From assembly GCF_025567405.1 (NCBI RefSeq), contig NZ_JAOQKJ010000002.1:186001-250000 (forward strand): a stretch of DNA of 64,000 nt, given 5' to 3'. A program made the position numbers and the translations under genes. Below are positions 7,252 through 16,502 of this stretch, in pieces. The DNA is from Suilimivivens aceti. Its GTDB lineage: Bacteria > Bacillota > Clostridia > Lachnospirales > Lachnospiraceae. Within the stretch, counting starts at the first letter, position 1, and each line of letters begins with the position of its first letter. The notes beneath the pieces were generated by a model, which saw only the letters and a program-made list of their open reading frames with translations, did not search any database and had not been told where the DNA came from.

Positions 7252-9732
7252 CTAGTCCTGTATTCCCAAAAGCCTTTTTGCCACAACAACCGCTTCTGCC
7301 GCATCCTTGGAATAAGCATCTGCTCCGATCTCTTTTGCATATTCCGGTGTGATGACAGCCCCGCCGATCATAATCCTGACCGGAATCCCTTTCTCATGGA
7401 CATAATCAACCACATGTTTCATTTCCTGCATGGTTGTCGTCATCAGTGCTGATAATCCGATGATTGCCGCATGATTGGTCAGTGCCGCTTCAGCGATCGC
7501 TTCTTTTGAAACATCCTTTCCAAGATCGATCACATGAAAGCCATGGTTTTTTAACATAAGTCCTACCAGATTCTTGCCAATATCATGAATGTCTCCCTGC
7601 ACCGTAGCAATAACAACCGTTGGCATATCTCCTTCTGCCCTCGTTCCTGCAAGAAGGGGCTCCAAATATTCAATGGACAGCTTCATGGCCTCTGCACTGG
7701 CTATAAGCTGGGGAAGGAAATATTTTCCCTGATCAAACAGCTTTCCCACTTCATCGATTGCCGGCAGCAGCATTTCATTTAAAAGAACAGACGGCTCTTT
7801 ACCTGCCTCTATTTCTTCTTTGGTATGGGAAAGGATCATCTTCCGGTTTCCCTTTAATACATCCTGATATAAAATACCGGTCTGTTCTTTTTCTTCCTTC
7901 CTGGCCGGCTGGTCTGTTTTACTGACAGCAGCCCTGAGAAGTGTCGGATCCACCTTCGGGTTTCTTGCCTGGTAATCAGCCATACGTTCAATATAACGGA
8001 TATCGCTTTCTTCCTTGTTCATAAGAAGATCAGAAGCAAAAGCCGCATTGACCAGCATCTCCTGGGAAGGGTTGGCGATTGCCATCGTAAGTCCTTCCTT
8101 GATCGCCATAGTCAAAAATGCCGTATTTACAAAGCTTCTCTCCGGCAAGCCAAAGGAAATATTGGAAAGACCACAGATCGTGGCAAGCCCATTTTCCTTA
8201 CAATAACGGATTGTTTCCAGTACTTCCCGTCCTGCATTTTTATTAGCACCTATTGTAGCCACAAGACCGTCTACCACAATATCTTCTTTTCTCATGCCCA
8301 GTTCAGAAGCTTTCTGAACGATCATTTCAATGAGTGCAATTTTTTCATCAAGATTTGCAGGAAGTCCTTCATCCGACAAAGGAAGTAATATGAACATAGC
8401 CCCATACTTCCTGACAATTGGCAAAAGCCTTTCCAGCTTGACCCGTTCAGCCGATACGGAATTGACCAGAGCTCTTCCAGGATATTTCCGGAGGGCTGCC
8501 TCCAGTACATCAACATGGCTGGAATCCAGTGAAAGTGGCAGGGAGGATGCAAGCGTGACCTCATCCAGGATCTTAAGCATCATATCCTTTTCATCAATAC
8601 CGCTCATGCCTACGTTAATATCCAGTAAAGATGCTCCCCTTGCTTCCTGCTCCTCCGCAAAGTCAAGTACCATGGACAGGCTTCCGCTGCGCAGCTCTTC
8701 CTGAAGCTTTTTCTTCCCAGTAGGATTGATCCTTTCACCCACGATCATAAACGGTGAATCCAGATTAAAAGCAAGGGTCTTTCTTTCGGATGTCAGGAAA
8801 CGCCGCGGCAATCTGTGATCTGTCTTCTGCAGCTGCTCTTTCCTGACCATCTGCTCCTTTCCATGACAGGAATCTGAAAGTGCTCTTATATAAGAGGGTG
8901 AAGTTCCACAACAGCCTCCCAGAATAGACGCGCCGGCTTCTATCAGCTCCTGCATGCCTGCAACAAAGTCCTCTTCCCCCATACTATAGACAGTCTCTCC
9001 ATGCTCGTTTAGAGCAGGAAGGCCGGCATTTGGCTTGGCTATGACCGGAATGGATACCGCTTCTGCGATCTCACTGATGATCGGCATCATCTTATCCGGT
9101 CCCGTGGAACAGTTGGCGCCGATCGCGCAGGCACCAAGACTTTCAAGAACGACTGCCGCTGTAGTAGCATCGGTGCCATACAGTGTCTTACCATCACTCT
9201 CAAACGTCATAGTAACCATAACCGGAAGATCACAGACCTCACCTGCGGCAATTAATGCGGCTCTCGATTCCTGAAGGCTCATCATAGTTTCCACAACGAT
9301 CAGATCAGCTCCCGCCTGCGCAACAGCTGTGATCTGTTCCTTATAAACCGAAATCAGGGTTTCAAAATCCATGGTTCCCATAGGAGCAAGCTGCTCTCCT
9401 GTCATGGTGATATCCGCAGCAACAAGCGCCCTCCCCTCTGCTGCTTCCAGAGAAAGCCTGATCAGCTCCCTGTTCATGGACCTGGTTTCCTTCTCAAGAC
9501 CATACTCCTTCAATTTGATCCGGTTTGCAGTAAAGGTAGGCGCATAAATAATATTACTTCCGGCTTCTATGTATTCCCGTTGCAGACCGATCATGATCTC
9601 TCTATGATCTAAGATCCACTTCTCCGGGCATACTCCTGCAGGCATGCCACGCTTGATCAGATTAGATCCGGTCGCACCATCCAGATACAGGACTCTTTCT
9701 CTGGAAAGCCGGTTAAATTCTGCTTTATTCAT
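7252..9732 (-). CDS. metH: Cobalamin-dependent methionine synthase without reactivation domain
   Basis: This enzyme transfers a methyl group from methyl-tetrahydrofolate via cobalamin to homocysteine. Domains in order: homocysteine-binding barrel (about 1-300) with zinc cysteines C208 (GANCS) and C274-C275 (GGCCG); pterin-binding barrel (about 320-590, starting VGERINPTGK); B12 cap (about 610-695); B12-binding Rossmann domain with DIHDIG at 714-719, where His716 is the axial ligand. It ends at residue 826, so the SAM-dependent activation domain of enteric MetH (about 1,230 residues) is absent. The start MNKAEF (9732) has GGAG 7 nt ahead; the longer frame to 9774 has none. Confidence 0.94.
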   Translation of the reverse strand: MNKAEFNRLSRERVLYLDGATGSNLIKRGMPAGVCPEKWILDHREIMIGLQREYIEAGSNIIYAPTFTANRIKLKEYGLEKETRSMNRELIRLSLEAAEGRALVAADITMTGEQLAPMGTMDFETLISVYKEQITAVAQAGADLIVVETMMSLQESRAALIAAGEVCDLPVMVTMTFESDGKTLYGTDATTAAVVLESLGACAIGANCSTGPDKMMPIISEIAEAVSIPVIAKPNAGLPALNEHGETVYSMGEEDFVAGMQELIEAGASILGGCCGTSPSYIRALSDSCHGKEQMVRKEQLQKTDHRLPRRFLTSERKTLAFNLDSPFMIVGERINPTGKKKLQEELRSGSLSMVLDFAEEQEARGASLLDINVGMSGIDEKDMMLKILDEVTLASSLPLSLDSSHVDVLEAALRKYPGRALVNSVSAERVKLERLLPIVRKYGAMFILLPLSDEGLPANLDEKIALIEMIVQKASELGMRKEDIVVDGLVATIGANKNAGREVLETIRYCKENGLATICGLSNISFGLPERSFVNTAFLTMAIKEGLTMAIANPSQEMLVNAAFASDLLMNKEESDIRYIERMADYQARNPKVDPTLLRAAVSKTDQPARKEEKEQTGILYQDVLKGNRKMILSHTKEEIEAGKEPSVLLNEMLLPAIDEVGKLFDQGKYFLPQLIASAEAMKLSIEYLEPLLAGTRAEGDMPTVVIATVQGDIHDIGKNLVGLMLKNHGFHVIDLGKDVSKEAIAEAALTNHAAIIGLSALMTTTMQEMKHVVDYVHEKGIPVRIMIGGAVITPEYAKEIGADAYSKDAAEAVVVAKRLLGIQD

Positions 9733-9772
9733 GAAAAATCTCCATCTGTCGTACTGCTTATATTTCCTCATC

Positions 9773-9801
9773 ATGTTAGCATAATTACTCAGAAACTACA
9801 A
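9773..9801 (-). promoter_or_regulatory. Possible metH promoter
   Basis: TTGTAG, 17 nt, TAACAT with a TGC extension ahead of the -10 is a weak match on the minus strand, placed sensibly 40 nt before metH. It abuts the equally modest plus-strand promoter of the divergent lipoprotein. Confidence 0.3.
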
Positions 9802-9830
9802 TTGAATAATTTAATCATCTATGCTATTTT
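9802..9830 (+). promoter_or_regulatory. Possible promoter of the lipoprotein gene
   Basis: TTGAAT, 17 nt, TATTTT lies about 45 nt upstream of the TTG start at 9874. The region is strongly AT-rich and no better pair is seen. Confidence 0.4.
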
Positions 9831-9873
9831 ATATGTATGCATTTAGATCAAGTTTAAAAGGGAGGACATTATC

Positions 9874-10458
9874 TTGTACCATAAGTTCCACAGAAAATAC
9901 TCTGTTTTGACCATTTTTTCCATCATGATCCTTTCATTTTCCCTGCTTTTCACAGGCTGTGGCAAGAAAAACCAGGAACTTGAAAATTATAAGGCAAACA
10001 TGAACCAGTTCTTTGAAAACATAAAGGTTTACAATGATTCTATCAACAGCATTGATCCCCAGTCCGATACAGCGGTTTCCGATCTGCTTGCCCTGCTTGA
10101 CTCCATGGATACTTCCTTTGCCCAGATGGCATCTCTCACAGTTCCTGATGGTTTTCCCGGTGTAGATCAGCTTGCCGCAGAAGCCAGTGAGAATATGTCT
10201 CAGGCTGTTTCCTATTATCATCAGGCTTTTGAAGGGGAAGAATATGATGCCTCTCTTGCAGACGTTGCCAAGCAATATTACGACAGAGCCAATGTCAGAC
10301 TCCAGTATATCGTTTCCATTCTCCACGGGGACATTCCGGAAGAGATTTATACCTATGAGGATGATTCTGAAGATGACAGCAGCCAGCCAGATTCCGGTGC
10401 TGCTTCCGGTGAAACAGATCCTTCCGCTGAAGAAGATCTTTTAACAGAAACCGAATAA
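9874..10458 (+). CDS. Putative lipoprotein
   Basis: This 194-residue protein of unknown function starts with TTG, supported by GGGAGGA 7 nt upstream. The signal peptide ends in a lipobox (LLFTGC), so it should be lipid-anchored outside the membrane. The mature part is a helical bundle (residues about 30-155) followed by a disordered acidic Ser/Asp/Glu tail (SEDDSSQPDSG and onward). Such four-helix lipoproteins are common in Lachnospiraceae and have no assigned role. Its 3' end overlaps the convergent DUF2752 gene by 18 nt. Confidence 0.75.
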   Translation: MYHKFHRKYSVLTIFSIMILSFSLLFTGCGKKNQELENYKANMNQFFENIKVYNDSINSIDPQSDTAVSDLLALLDSMDTSFAQMASLTVPDGFPGVDQLAAEASENMSQAVSYYHQAFEGEEYDASLADVAKQYYDRANVRLQYIVSILHGDIPEEIYTYEDDSEDDSSQPDSGAASGETDPSAEEDLLTETE

Positions 10459-10851
10459 CAGCTTGCAGATCCACTGTACCAGGATCACACCGATCAGTAT
10501 ATAGGCATATACAGGAACAGCTATTTCTTTTGATGGCTGTTCTTTTTTTATAAAATTACGGAAAATATAACGAACGGTAAAATGGATGCCGGCAAATGCC
10601 AGATACAGAATGGCCGGATGGTACAGAAAGCTTTCCGCAAAATGTCCTGTCAGAAAAGCATACAGCGCTCTTGTACCACCACATCCCGGACATGGCAGGC
10701 TGGTGATCCTTTTAAATGTACAGGAAAAAAAGTCTGCATGTTCAGGATAAATCCTTCTGACAAACCAATACCCTGCTGCTATGCAGGGCACAGCAAGCAG
10801 GGCTTCTGTTTTAAACAATAAAGTATCCAGTCTGAATTTTTTAGTATTCAT
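10441..10851 (-). CDS. DUF2752 family membrane protein
   Basis: This 136-residue integral membrane protein carries the DUF2752 signature LPCPGCGGTRALYAFL at about residues 51-66, where paired cysteines lie next to a membrane segment. Three or four hydrophobic helices are visible. The function of the family is unknown. It overlaps the upstream zinc-ribbon gene by 11 nt and has no strong ribosome binding site of its own, so the two are likely translated together. Confidence 0.8.
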   Translation of the reverse strand: MNTKKFRLDTLLFKTEALLAVPCIAAGYWFVRRIYPEHADFFSCTFKRITSLPCPGCGGTRALYAFLTGHFAESFLYHPAILYLAFAGIHFTVRYIFRNFIKKEQPSKEIAVPVYAYILIGVILVQWICKLLFGFC

Positions 10852-11482
10852 TAAGAGTATCTATCAGAGTAGTGAATGCATCAGTAGAGCCGGCAATAAG
10901 TAAAACAATAAGGAAAAGCAACAGACCAACACCTCCGGTGATGATACCGGCAATTGCCATACCCTTCCCCTCATATTTCTGTGTCAGGGTAATGATACCA
11001 AGAACAATGCCTGCAATGCCAAGAACTAATGCAAGCCATACAAAACAACAGCACAGAATAGAAAGGATTCCACAGATCAGGGAAGCAATGGCAAAACCGA
11101 TATTACCGTTTCCTTCTTTGACTGCCGTCTGTGCAGGTACCGGATCACCAGCTGCACGTTCATAATTGATATGAATCTCTTCCTGCGGTTTATATGTACC
11201 TGTTGTATCCTGGGATGAAAATGCACCGCCGCTTACCACTTCACCTTCTGCCTTCGCAAATGTGGATGTTTCTGCAGAAGGCTGCTCTGTTTCAGCTCCC
11301 CATGCTGCAGAAGGATCCTGTACCGGTGTCTGTACAGCATCTTCAGAAAAAGATGTTTCCTGAACGGGTGCTTCTTCTTTCTTCTCATCCAGTCTCTCTC
11401 CACAGTTACTGCAGAAACGGAAGGTGGACGGATTCTGGCTTCCACAATGGGAGCATGTGATCAGATCATTATTTTCGCTCAT
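10841..11482 (-). CDS. Zinc-ribbon, DUF4190-type membrane protein
   Basis: The 213-residue protein opens with a zinc ribbon (CSHCGSQNPSTFRFCSNCG), continues through a low-complexity acidic and glutamine-rich linker (about 35-125), and ends with two glycine-rich membrane helices typical of DUF4190 (ASLICGILSILCCCF, then GIAGIVLGIITLTQKYEGKG). The zinc ribbon faces the cytoplasm in such proteins. Its role is unknown. It shares a promoter (11530-11558) with the DUF2752 gene downstream, a pairing that suggests the two act together. Confidence 0.8.
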   Translation of the reverse strand: MSENNDLITCSHCGSQNPSTFRFCSNCGERLDEKKEEAPVQETSFSEDAVQTPVQDPSAAWGAETEQPSAETSTFAKAEGEVVSGGAFSSQDTTGTYKPQEEIHINYERAAGDPVPAQTAVKEGNGNIGFAIASLICGILSILCCCFVWLALVLGIAGIVLGIITLTQKYEGKGMAIAGIITGGVGLLLFLIVLLIAGSTDAFTTLIDTLNEY

Positions 11483-11529
11483 AATATCCTCTTTCCTATA
11501 CCTGTATCACAGGCTTATTATCTGTTTTT

Positions 11530-11558
11530 ATTGTAAGCTATCTTTTGTAAATTGTCTA
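11530..11558 (-). promoter_or_regulatory. Promoter of the zinc-ribbon/DUF2752 pair
   Basis: TAGACA, 17 nt, TACAAT on the minus strand gives 5 of 6 matches in both hexamers, about 48 nt before the start codon. Confidence 0.6.
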
Positions 11559-11587
11559 TTCTTTCTATAGTCTATTTTCTCAAAAAA

Positions 11588-11596
11588 TGGTATAAT
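11588..11596 (+). promoter_or_regulatory. Extended -10 promoter of the XRE regulator
   Basis: TGGTATAAT is a perfect -10 with the TG extension, 27 nt before the ATG at 11623. The -35 region is poor, as often seen with extended -10 promoters. GAAGGAGAAATTTGT provides the ribosome binding site. Confidence 0.65.
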
Positions 11597-11622
11597 ATAC
11601 AAAATCAGAAGGAGAAATTTGT

Positions 11623-12081
11623 ATGAAGAAAGACAAGCGGCCCCTCAACCAGTATTTAAAAGAACTTCGCAAGTCCTGTGGTTATTCTCAGGAATTTGTT
11701 GCCTCACATCTTAACATTACACGGCAGACTTATTCTCATTATGAAACCGGCCGTATTTCCCCTCCGGTCAATTCGCTTTATAACCTTGCAAGGCTTTATG
11801 GTGTTCCGGCCGAAGAATTTCTGGAGCTGGCTGTCACCTACAATATCAGTATGGATTTTGCCACACAGCCTCCGGTTTCCGACAGTGCTGTTTCCGAAGA
11901 TCTTTCAGGATTTCTTGATTATATCAATGCACCGGAAAATATCAGGAAATTCAAACCCCTTGACCGTAAGGAACGGATGATCCTGTACTATTACCAACAG
12001 CTTGATGCAAGAGACCAGCAGGATATCCTCTCCTTTATGAAAGTGAAATGTCAGAACCGCAGCCATGACCGGAAGCGTTAA
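11623..12081 (+). CDS. XRE-family transcriptional regulator
   Basis: This 152-residue DNA-binding protein has an N-terminal helix-turn-helix domain (about residues 9-65: YLKELRKSCGYSQEFVASHL, then TRQTYSHYETGR) typical of the Cro/cI fold. The C-terminal half is helical with KERMILYYYQQLDARDQQDI, common in Clostridia regulators of this size. It is monocistronic, with its own promoter, and convergent with the NYN-LOTUS gene (5 nt between stops). Its target is not evident. Confidence 0.85.
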   Translation: MKKDKRPLNQYLKELRKSCGYSQEFVASHLNITRQTYSHYETGRISPPVNSLYNLARLYGVPAEEFLELAVTYNISMDFATQPPVSDSAVSEDLSGFLDYINAPENIRKFKPLDRKERMILYYYQQLDARDQQDILSFMKVKCQNRSHDRKR

Positions 12082-12086
12082 TATAC

Positions 12087-13010
12087 TTATAATGCCTTGA
12101 CACGTTTCCTGTCATTTTTGTCTGCATAGACCTGCACGCCTTCCATTCCCTGTACAAACTTGGAAAACTGGCTGTAGCCGAAGTCCTTTACATTAAAGTG
12201 GCTGTATCTGCCATGGACACGGTTACTGAGTTCATTGATCCCAATCCCTTTACTTCCCGCCTTATGGATGATCTCCATCACATAGGTTCTGATCTCCTCT
12301 TTGGACTGTTCATTTTCCTTCAGCGAAATCGTAATCACATTATCCCTTTTATCAAGCAGAAACAGACCGGATTCCTGCAAAAATCTGGAAAGCAGACTGT
12401 AACCGTAATTTCTGACATCGAAATCCGGGTACATATTGACCAGACGGTTTCCCACTGATGCCAGTTCCACATTCTTTCCTTTATTTTCATTCTCAGTAAT
12501 AATATTGGTGATCGCATTGTAGATCACTTCACGGCTGACAGTATTATCCTGCTGTTTTTTCTCTTCACTGTCTTCCTGATTTCCAAGATTTTCAAGGTTC
12601 ACAAACCTTGTACAGGCCACACGGAAGGATCTGGGGGTCTTCTCTTCTCCCATGCCAATAACTTCCATGCCGGATTCTCTGAGCCTGCTTGCCAGCCTGG
12701 TAAAATCACTGTCACTTGACACAATACAGAAGCCCTCTACATTTCCTGTATAGAGAATGTCCATGGCATCAATGATCAGCGTGGAATCGGTTGCATTTTT
12801 TCCTACCGTATTGCTGAACTGCTGTACCGGGATCACGGAATTTTCCAGAAGCTGGTTCTTCCATTTGGAAGCCTGCGTACTTGTCCAATCCCCGTAAATC
12901 CTTTTATAGGTTGTAATCCCATAGGTAGAAAGCTCCTCCAGGATCACACTGATATATTTTGCTGAAATGTTATCTGCATCGATCAGCAGCGCAAATCGTT
13001 TATTCTCCAT
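12087..13010 (-). CDS. NYN-domain nuclease-like protein with two LOTUS/OST-HTH domains
   Basis: The N-terminal domain (1-140) is a PIN-like NYN fold: IDADN (10-14), D75 and D81 in TDSTLIIDAMD, and the SSDSDF motif (98-103) supply the acidic residues expected of a metal-dependent RNase. Two winged OST-HTH/LOTUS modules follow (about 158-228 and 237-303), each with the FDVRNYGYSLLSRFL or FNVKDFGYSQFSKFV pattern. LOTUS domains bind RNA, including G-rich forms, so the protein is probably an RNA-processing enzyme. It sits 11 nt downstream of the SAM hydrolase with AAGGAGAGGG before the ATG, at the tail of the ECF operon. Its substrate is unknown. Confidence 0.85.
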   Translation of the reverse strand: MENKRFALLIDADNISAKYISVILEELSTYGITTYKRIYGDWTSTQASKWKNQLLENSVIPVQQFSNTVGKNATDSTLIIDAMDILYTGNVEGFCIVSSDSDFTRLASRLRESGMEVIGMGEEKTPRSFRVACTRFVNLENLGNQEDSEEKKQQDNTVSREVIYNAITNIITENENKGKNVELASVGNRLVNMYPDFDVRNYGYSLLSRFLQESGLFLLDKRDNVITISLKENEQSKEEIRTYVMEIIHKAGSKGIGINELSNRVHGRYSHFNVKDFGYSQFSKFVQGMEGVQVYADKNDRKRVKAL

Positions 13011-13021
13011 AAGCCCTCTCC

Positions 13022-13867
13022 TTATGCTCTGGAAAGTTCCGCTGTATAGCTTCTGCCTTCCTTTACCTGATAAGTATCGCGGAATGAGCCCATATTCAGT
13101 CCAAGCTCAATATAATTGGTAGAAGAATTGAACAGGATCGGCGCTCCTTTTTCTACAAAGCCAAAAGATTTTTCATACAGAACATCCTGCTCAAAGTAAG
13201 TTTCTCCATCCTTCTTCAGGATGACATGCACCATATCTCCCTGGGCATAGCCTGCTTTTGCGAAATCTGAGCTCTTAATATTAAAGGCAATGCTTCCAAA
13301 GGGATCACTGACACTCCCCACGATTGCTTTGATATCGCTGCCATCTACCTGTGCCTCGATCACATCTCTGTCAAAGCGTACAATCTCTTCTACCGGATAA
13401 GCTGGTCCGACACCTTCAAAGCTGATCTTCCCGGAAGCCAGCTTTGCCGCCGTATACGCAAACAGATCTCTTCCATGGAATACGCTGACTGCTTCTGTTC
13501 CATGATAACGGTTTACAGTTTCATCGATCTCACGGACTTCATCAATACCAACTTCATAATAAAGGTGAGTCAGGGTACCGTTATCCGGTGTAACAATATA
13601 ATTTCCATCATGGAGCTTTGCCACACAGGCACGTCTGTCAGTTCCAACACCGGGATCCACTACTGATACAAATACGGTTCCCTTCGGCCAGAAAGGCTCC
13701 ACATAGATAATCTCCCTGGACGCTGCCAGAATATTATAAGCTTCAATCTCATGTGTGATATCAATGCATTCCAGTTCCGGATCGACCTGCTTGCATACGC
13801 CTACCATGGAAGCAACTGCTCCCCAGGAAAGTCCAAAATCTGTCTGCCAAACAATACAAGGTTTCAT
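13022..13867 (-). CDS. SAM hydroxide adenosyltransferase (SAM hydrolase, DUF62)
   Basis: This 281-residue protein belongs to the fluorinase/DUF62 family, whose bacterial members split S-adenosylmethionine with water into adenosine and methionine. The family motifs are present: QTDFGLSWGAVASMVGV, VDPGVGTDRRA, PDNGTLTHL, and FHGRDLFAYTAAKLASG in the first domain, then a beta-barrel second domain with DPFGSIAFNI. The start MKPCIVWQTD has AGGAAAA ahead. It lies 16 nt after the ECF T component, so it is co-transcribed with the transporter; this linkage suggests that the transported substrate is related to SAM or its products, which is inference. Confidence 0.88.
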   Translation of the reverse strand: MKPCIVWQTDFGLSWGAVASMVGVCKQVDPELECIDITHEIEAYNILAASREIIYVEPFWPKGTVFVSVVDPGVGTDRRACVAKLHDGNYIVTPDNGTLTHLYYEVGIDEVREIDETVNRYHGTEAVSVFHGRDLFAYTAAKLASGKISFEGVGPAYPVEEIVRFDRDVIEAQVDGSDIKAIVGSVSDPFGSIAFNIKSSDFAKAGYAQGDMVHVILKKDGETYFEQDVLYEKSFGFVEKGAPILFNSSTNYIELGLNMGSFRDTYQVKEGRSYTAELSRA

Positions 13868-13883
13868 TTTATTTTCCTTTCTT

Positions 13884-14738
13884 TTACCATGGCTTCCACA
13901 TCTTATATTCGGGTGGTGCCACAATTCTGCCAATTATAATTGCAAGTATTCCGGCTGCTGTCAGAAGATAGCAGACCTTCATAATTTTATCCTGTTTTGT
14001 TTCCTCATGCTCTGAATAATAGGTTCTCTTTTTTCCTTTTCCAAATCCTCTCAGATCCATGGCATTGGCAATATTTCCGATTCTGTCAAAAGAAGAAATA
14101 ATAAGAGGCATCAGAATCAGTATATTCTGTTTCAATCTGGCGAAAAAGCCGACTTTTTTACTGTCAAGCTCCATTCCTCTTGCCTGCATGGAGATCTTGA
14201 TATTTTCAAAATCCCTGGCAATATCCGGAATATACCGGAAAGCCAGTGACACTACGGTACATACCTTATAGGGCACCTTGATGGAATACAGTCCGGCTGC
14301 CATCTCACTTGGTGTAATACACTGGATAAAGCACAGTGAGATCAGGAAGGTGGACATAAACTTCATAAAACGTACAAACAGGGCAAACAACGTTTCCGAT
14401 GAAATAAAGTAATGCTTTGACAGTACCAGAAGAACCGTACAGCCACCTGTCAGATCCGCTCCGTAATTTGGATTGGTCAGCCAGATCAGGAACAGGTTAA
14501 ACAGGTTCGTAAGCAGCATGAATATCGTAAGTCCCCGTATCAGTGGCCAGTTTGGCTTCACGGATATCATTCCGATAACACCCAGTACCGATACTGCAAG
14601 AAGCACCCTAAGATCCCAGCTTACGATCAGAAGTAATATCAGAAGCAGAAAAAATCTGACCTTTGTAGTTCCGCTCAATTTATCAAGGAAAGTCTTTCCG
14701 GGAATAATTTTAATGAACAGTCGTTTTGTCAGTCCCAT
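13884..14738 (-). CDS. ECF transporter transmembrane (T) component
   Basis: EcfT couples the paired ATPases to the S component. This 284-residue membrane protein shows about five hydrophobic helices and the cytoplasmic coupling helices with the two Ala-Arg-Gly-like motifs: SMQARGMEL and AMDLRGFGKG, which insert in the ATPases. The start MGLTKRLF at 14738 has GAGAGGAGAGG ahead and overlaps the ATPase gene by 29 nt, pointing to coupled translation. The operon order (S, fused ATPases, T) makes this a dedicated group I ECF system. Confidence 0.9.
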   Translation of the reverse strand: MGLTKRLFIKIIPGKTFLDKLSGTTKVRFFLLLILLLIVSWDLRVLLAVSVLGVIGMISVKPNWPLIRGLTIFMLLTNLFNLFLIWLTNPNYGADLTGGCTVLLVLSKHYFISSETLFALFVRFMKFMSTFLISLCFIQCITPSEMAAGLYSIKVPYKVCTVVSLAFRYIPDIARDFENIKISMQARGMELDSKKVGFFARLKQNILILMPLIISSFDRIGNIANAMDLRGFGKGKKRTYYSEHEETKQDKIMKVCYLLTAAGILAIIIGRIVAPPEYKMWKPW

Positions 14739-16437
14739 GTGCCCTCTCCTCTCTTTCAATTTCGATAAAATGTCTGATATAGCTTTCTGGATCAATCCCT
14801 GCCTGTTTTGCAAGAAGTACCAGTGACGTCTGCTTTAAATTGGCCTGCTCAATTAAACCTTCATTGGAAAGTACTGTAAATACAGGTGCATCAGCAATAC
14901 ATTTTCCATCTGCAAAAACAATGGCTCTGTCCGTATACTCGATAGCAAGGTGCATATCATGGGTAATAAACAGGATCGTAATATGATACTTTCTGTTCAG
15001 TGTTTCCAGAAATCCCATAATCTCGGAATATCTCTGATAATCCTGGCCTGCAGTAGGCTCATCCAAAATGATGACTTCCGGCTCCAGTGCCAGAATGGAA
15101 GCAATCGTCACACGTTTTCTCTGTCCGTAGCTGAGTACACTCACAGGCCAGTTGCGCATGCTGTACAGGTCACACATTTTGAGTGTCTTTTCCACCCTCC
15201 TGTCGATCTCTTCCCTGGAAAAATCATTGAGTATAAGAGCCAGTTCTACCTCATCCCGGATCATATCCTTTACCAGCATCTGGTTTGGATTCTGCATGAC
15301 GTATCCGATCTTTCTGCCGATTTCCTTAATAGTAAGCGGCAGATAATTCACTCCCTGGACCATGATGCTGCCAGATACAGGCCGGATGATCCCACATAAA
15401 AGCTTTGCCATCGTAGACTTTCCAGCACCGTTCTTTCCGATAATGGCAATCTTCTCTCCTCTGCATACCGTAAAGGAAACATCAGAAAGCACTTGTCTTT
15501 CCTCATATGCAAAATCAACATGCTCTGCCTTCAGAAGCTCTTCTCCCTTTTCTGCCGGAACATAGGGTCTTGCCGTCTTCATCTCCTGCTGTATCTTTTC
15601 TTTATATCTGTCTATGGCAAGTTCGTTGATATTATCCAGATGCTCATCTTTTCCAAACCGAATCCCCGCATGCTTCAGTGCTGCTATATACAGGGGTTCC
15701 CGGATACCATTCTTTTTAAGCACATCACTGCAAAGCAGCTCATCCGGAGTGGTATCCATCTGTATTGTTCCTTCATTTACCAGAATGATCCTGTCAATAT
15801 GACGGTAAAGAACATCCTCCAGCCTGTGCTCAATAATAATGACAGTTGCATTTTCCTTTTTATGGATCTGGTCAATCAGATCTACCGTTGTCATACCCAT
15901 GGCAGGATCCAGTGCCGCAAGCGGTTCATCAAACAGAAGGATCTCTGCATGGTCATGCAGGATACCTGCAAGTGCCACCTTCTGCTTCTGACCACCCGAA
16001 AGATTAAACGGGGGCTCCATCAGATAATCCTCCATGCCGACAGTTTTCGCCGCTTCCAGTACCATGGGAAGCATATCTTTCCTTGGAACCTCATCATTCT
16101 CCAGGGAAAAAGCAATATCCTCTCCTACAGAAAGACCTACAAACTGTGCATCGGAATCCTGCTGGACCGTACCTACATGCTTGCTTAGCTGGAATATACT
16201 GGATTCTTTCGTCTCTATGCCAGCTACCTTACAGGATCCTGAGATCTCCCCTTCATAAGAAAAGGGAATCAGTCCGTTAATGCAGTTGGCAAGGGTAGAC
16301 TTTCCGCTTCCGCTTGGTCCAAGGATCAACACCTTCTCTCCCTGATAAATAGTCAGATTCACATCATGCAGGGTCTGTTCTGTCTGTGACTGATAACGAA
16401 AGCCGAAATCATGAAATTCAATAATCGGAAGTGCCAT
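14710..16437 (-). CDS. ECF transporter fused double ATPase
   Basis: The 575-residue protein is a head-to-tail fusion of EcfA and EcfA'. The first half has Walker A GPSGSGKST (40-48), signature LSGGQKQKV and Walker B ILLFDEP; the second half has GKNGAGKST (around 330), LSYGQRKRV and VIILDEP. Both sites look complete, including the H-loops (IIIEHR and FITHD). Fused ATPases of this kind (YkoD-like) serve one S component, in contrast to the shared ecfAA'T module. It is separated from the S-component gene by 124 nt that contain a possible 19-codon frame. Confidence 0.92.
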   Translation of the reverse strand: MALPIIEFHDFGFRYQSQTEQTLHDVNLTIYQGEKVLILGPSGSGKSTLANCINGLIPFSYEGEISGSCKVAGIETKESSIFQLSKHVGTVQQDSDAQFVGLSVGEDIAFSLENDEVPRKDMLPMVLEAAKTVGMEDYLMEPPFNLSGGQKQKVALAGILHDHAEILLFDEPLAALDPAMGMTTVDLIDQIHKKENATVIIIEHRLEDVLYRHIDRIILVNEGTIQMDTTPDELLCSDVLKKNGIREPLYIAALKHAGIRFGKDEHLDNINELAIDRYKEKIQQEMKTARPYVPAEKGEELLKAEHVDFAYEERQVLSDVSFTVCRGEKIAIIGKNGAGKSTMAKLLCGIIRPVSGSIMVQGVNYLPLTIKEIGRKIGYVMQNPNQMLVKDMIRDEVELALILNDFSREEIDRRVEKTLKMCDLYSMRNWPVSVLSYGQRKRVTIASILALEPEVIILDEPTAGQDYQRYSEIMGFLETLNRKYHITILFITHDMHLAIEYTDRAIVFADGKCIADAPVFTVLSNEGLIEQANLKQTSLVLLAKQAGIDPESYIRHFIEIEREERAHGTDKTTVH

Positions 16438-16502
16438 TTTTCTCTCTCATTCAAAAATTTTGTTTGTACTGTATAACCTAAGGAAAGCAGGATACCAGAT
16501 TC

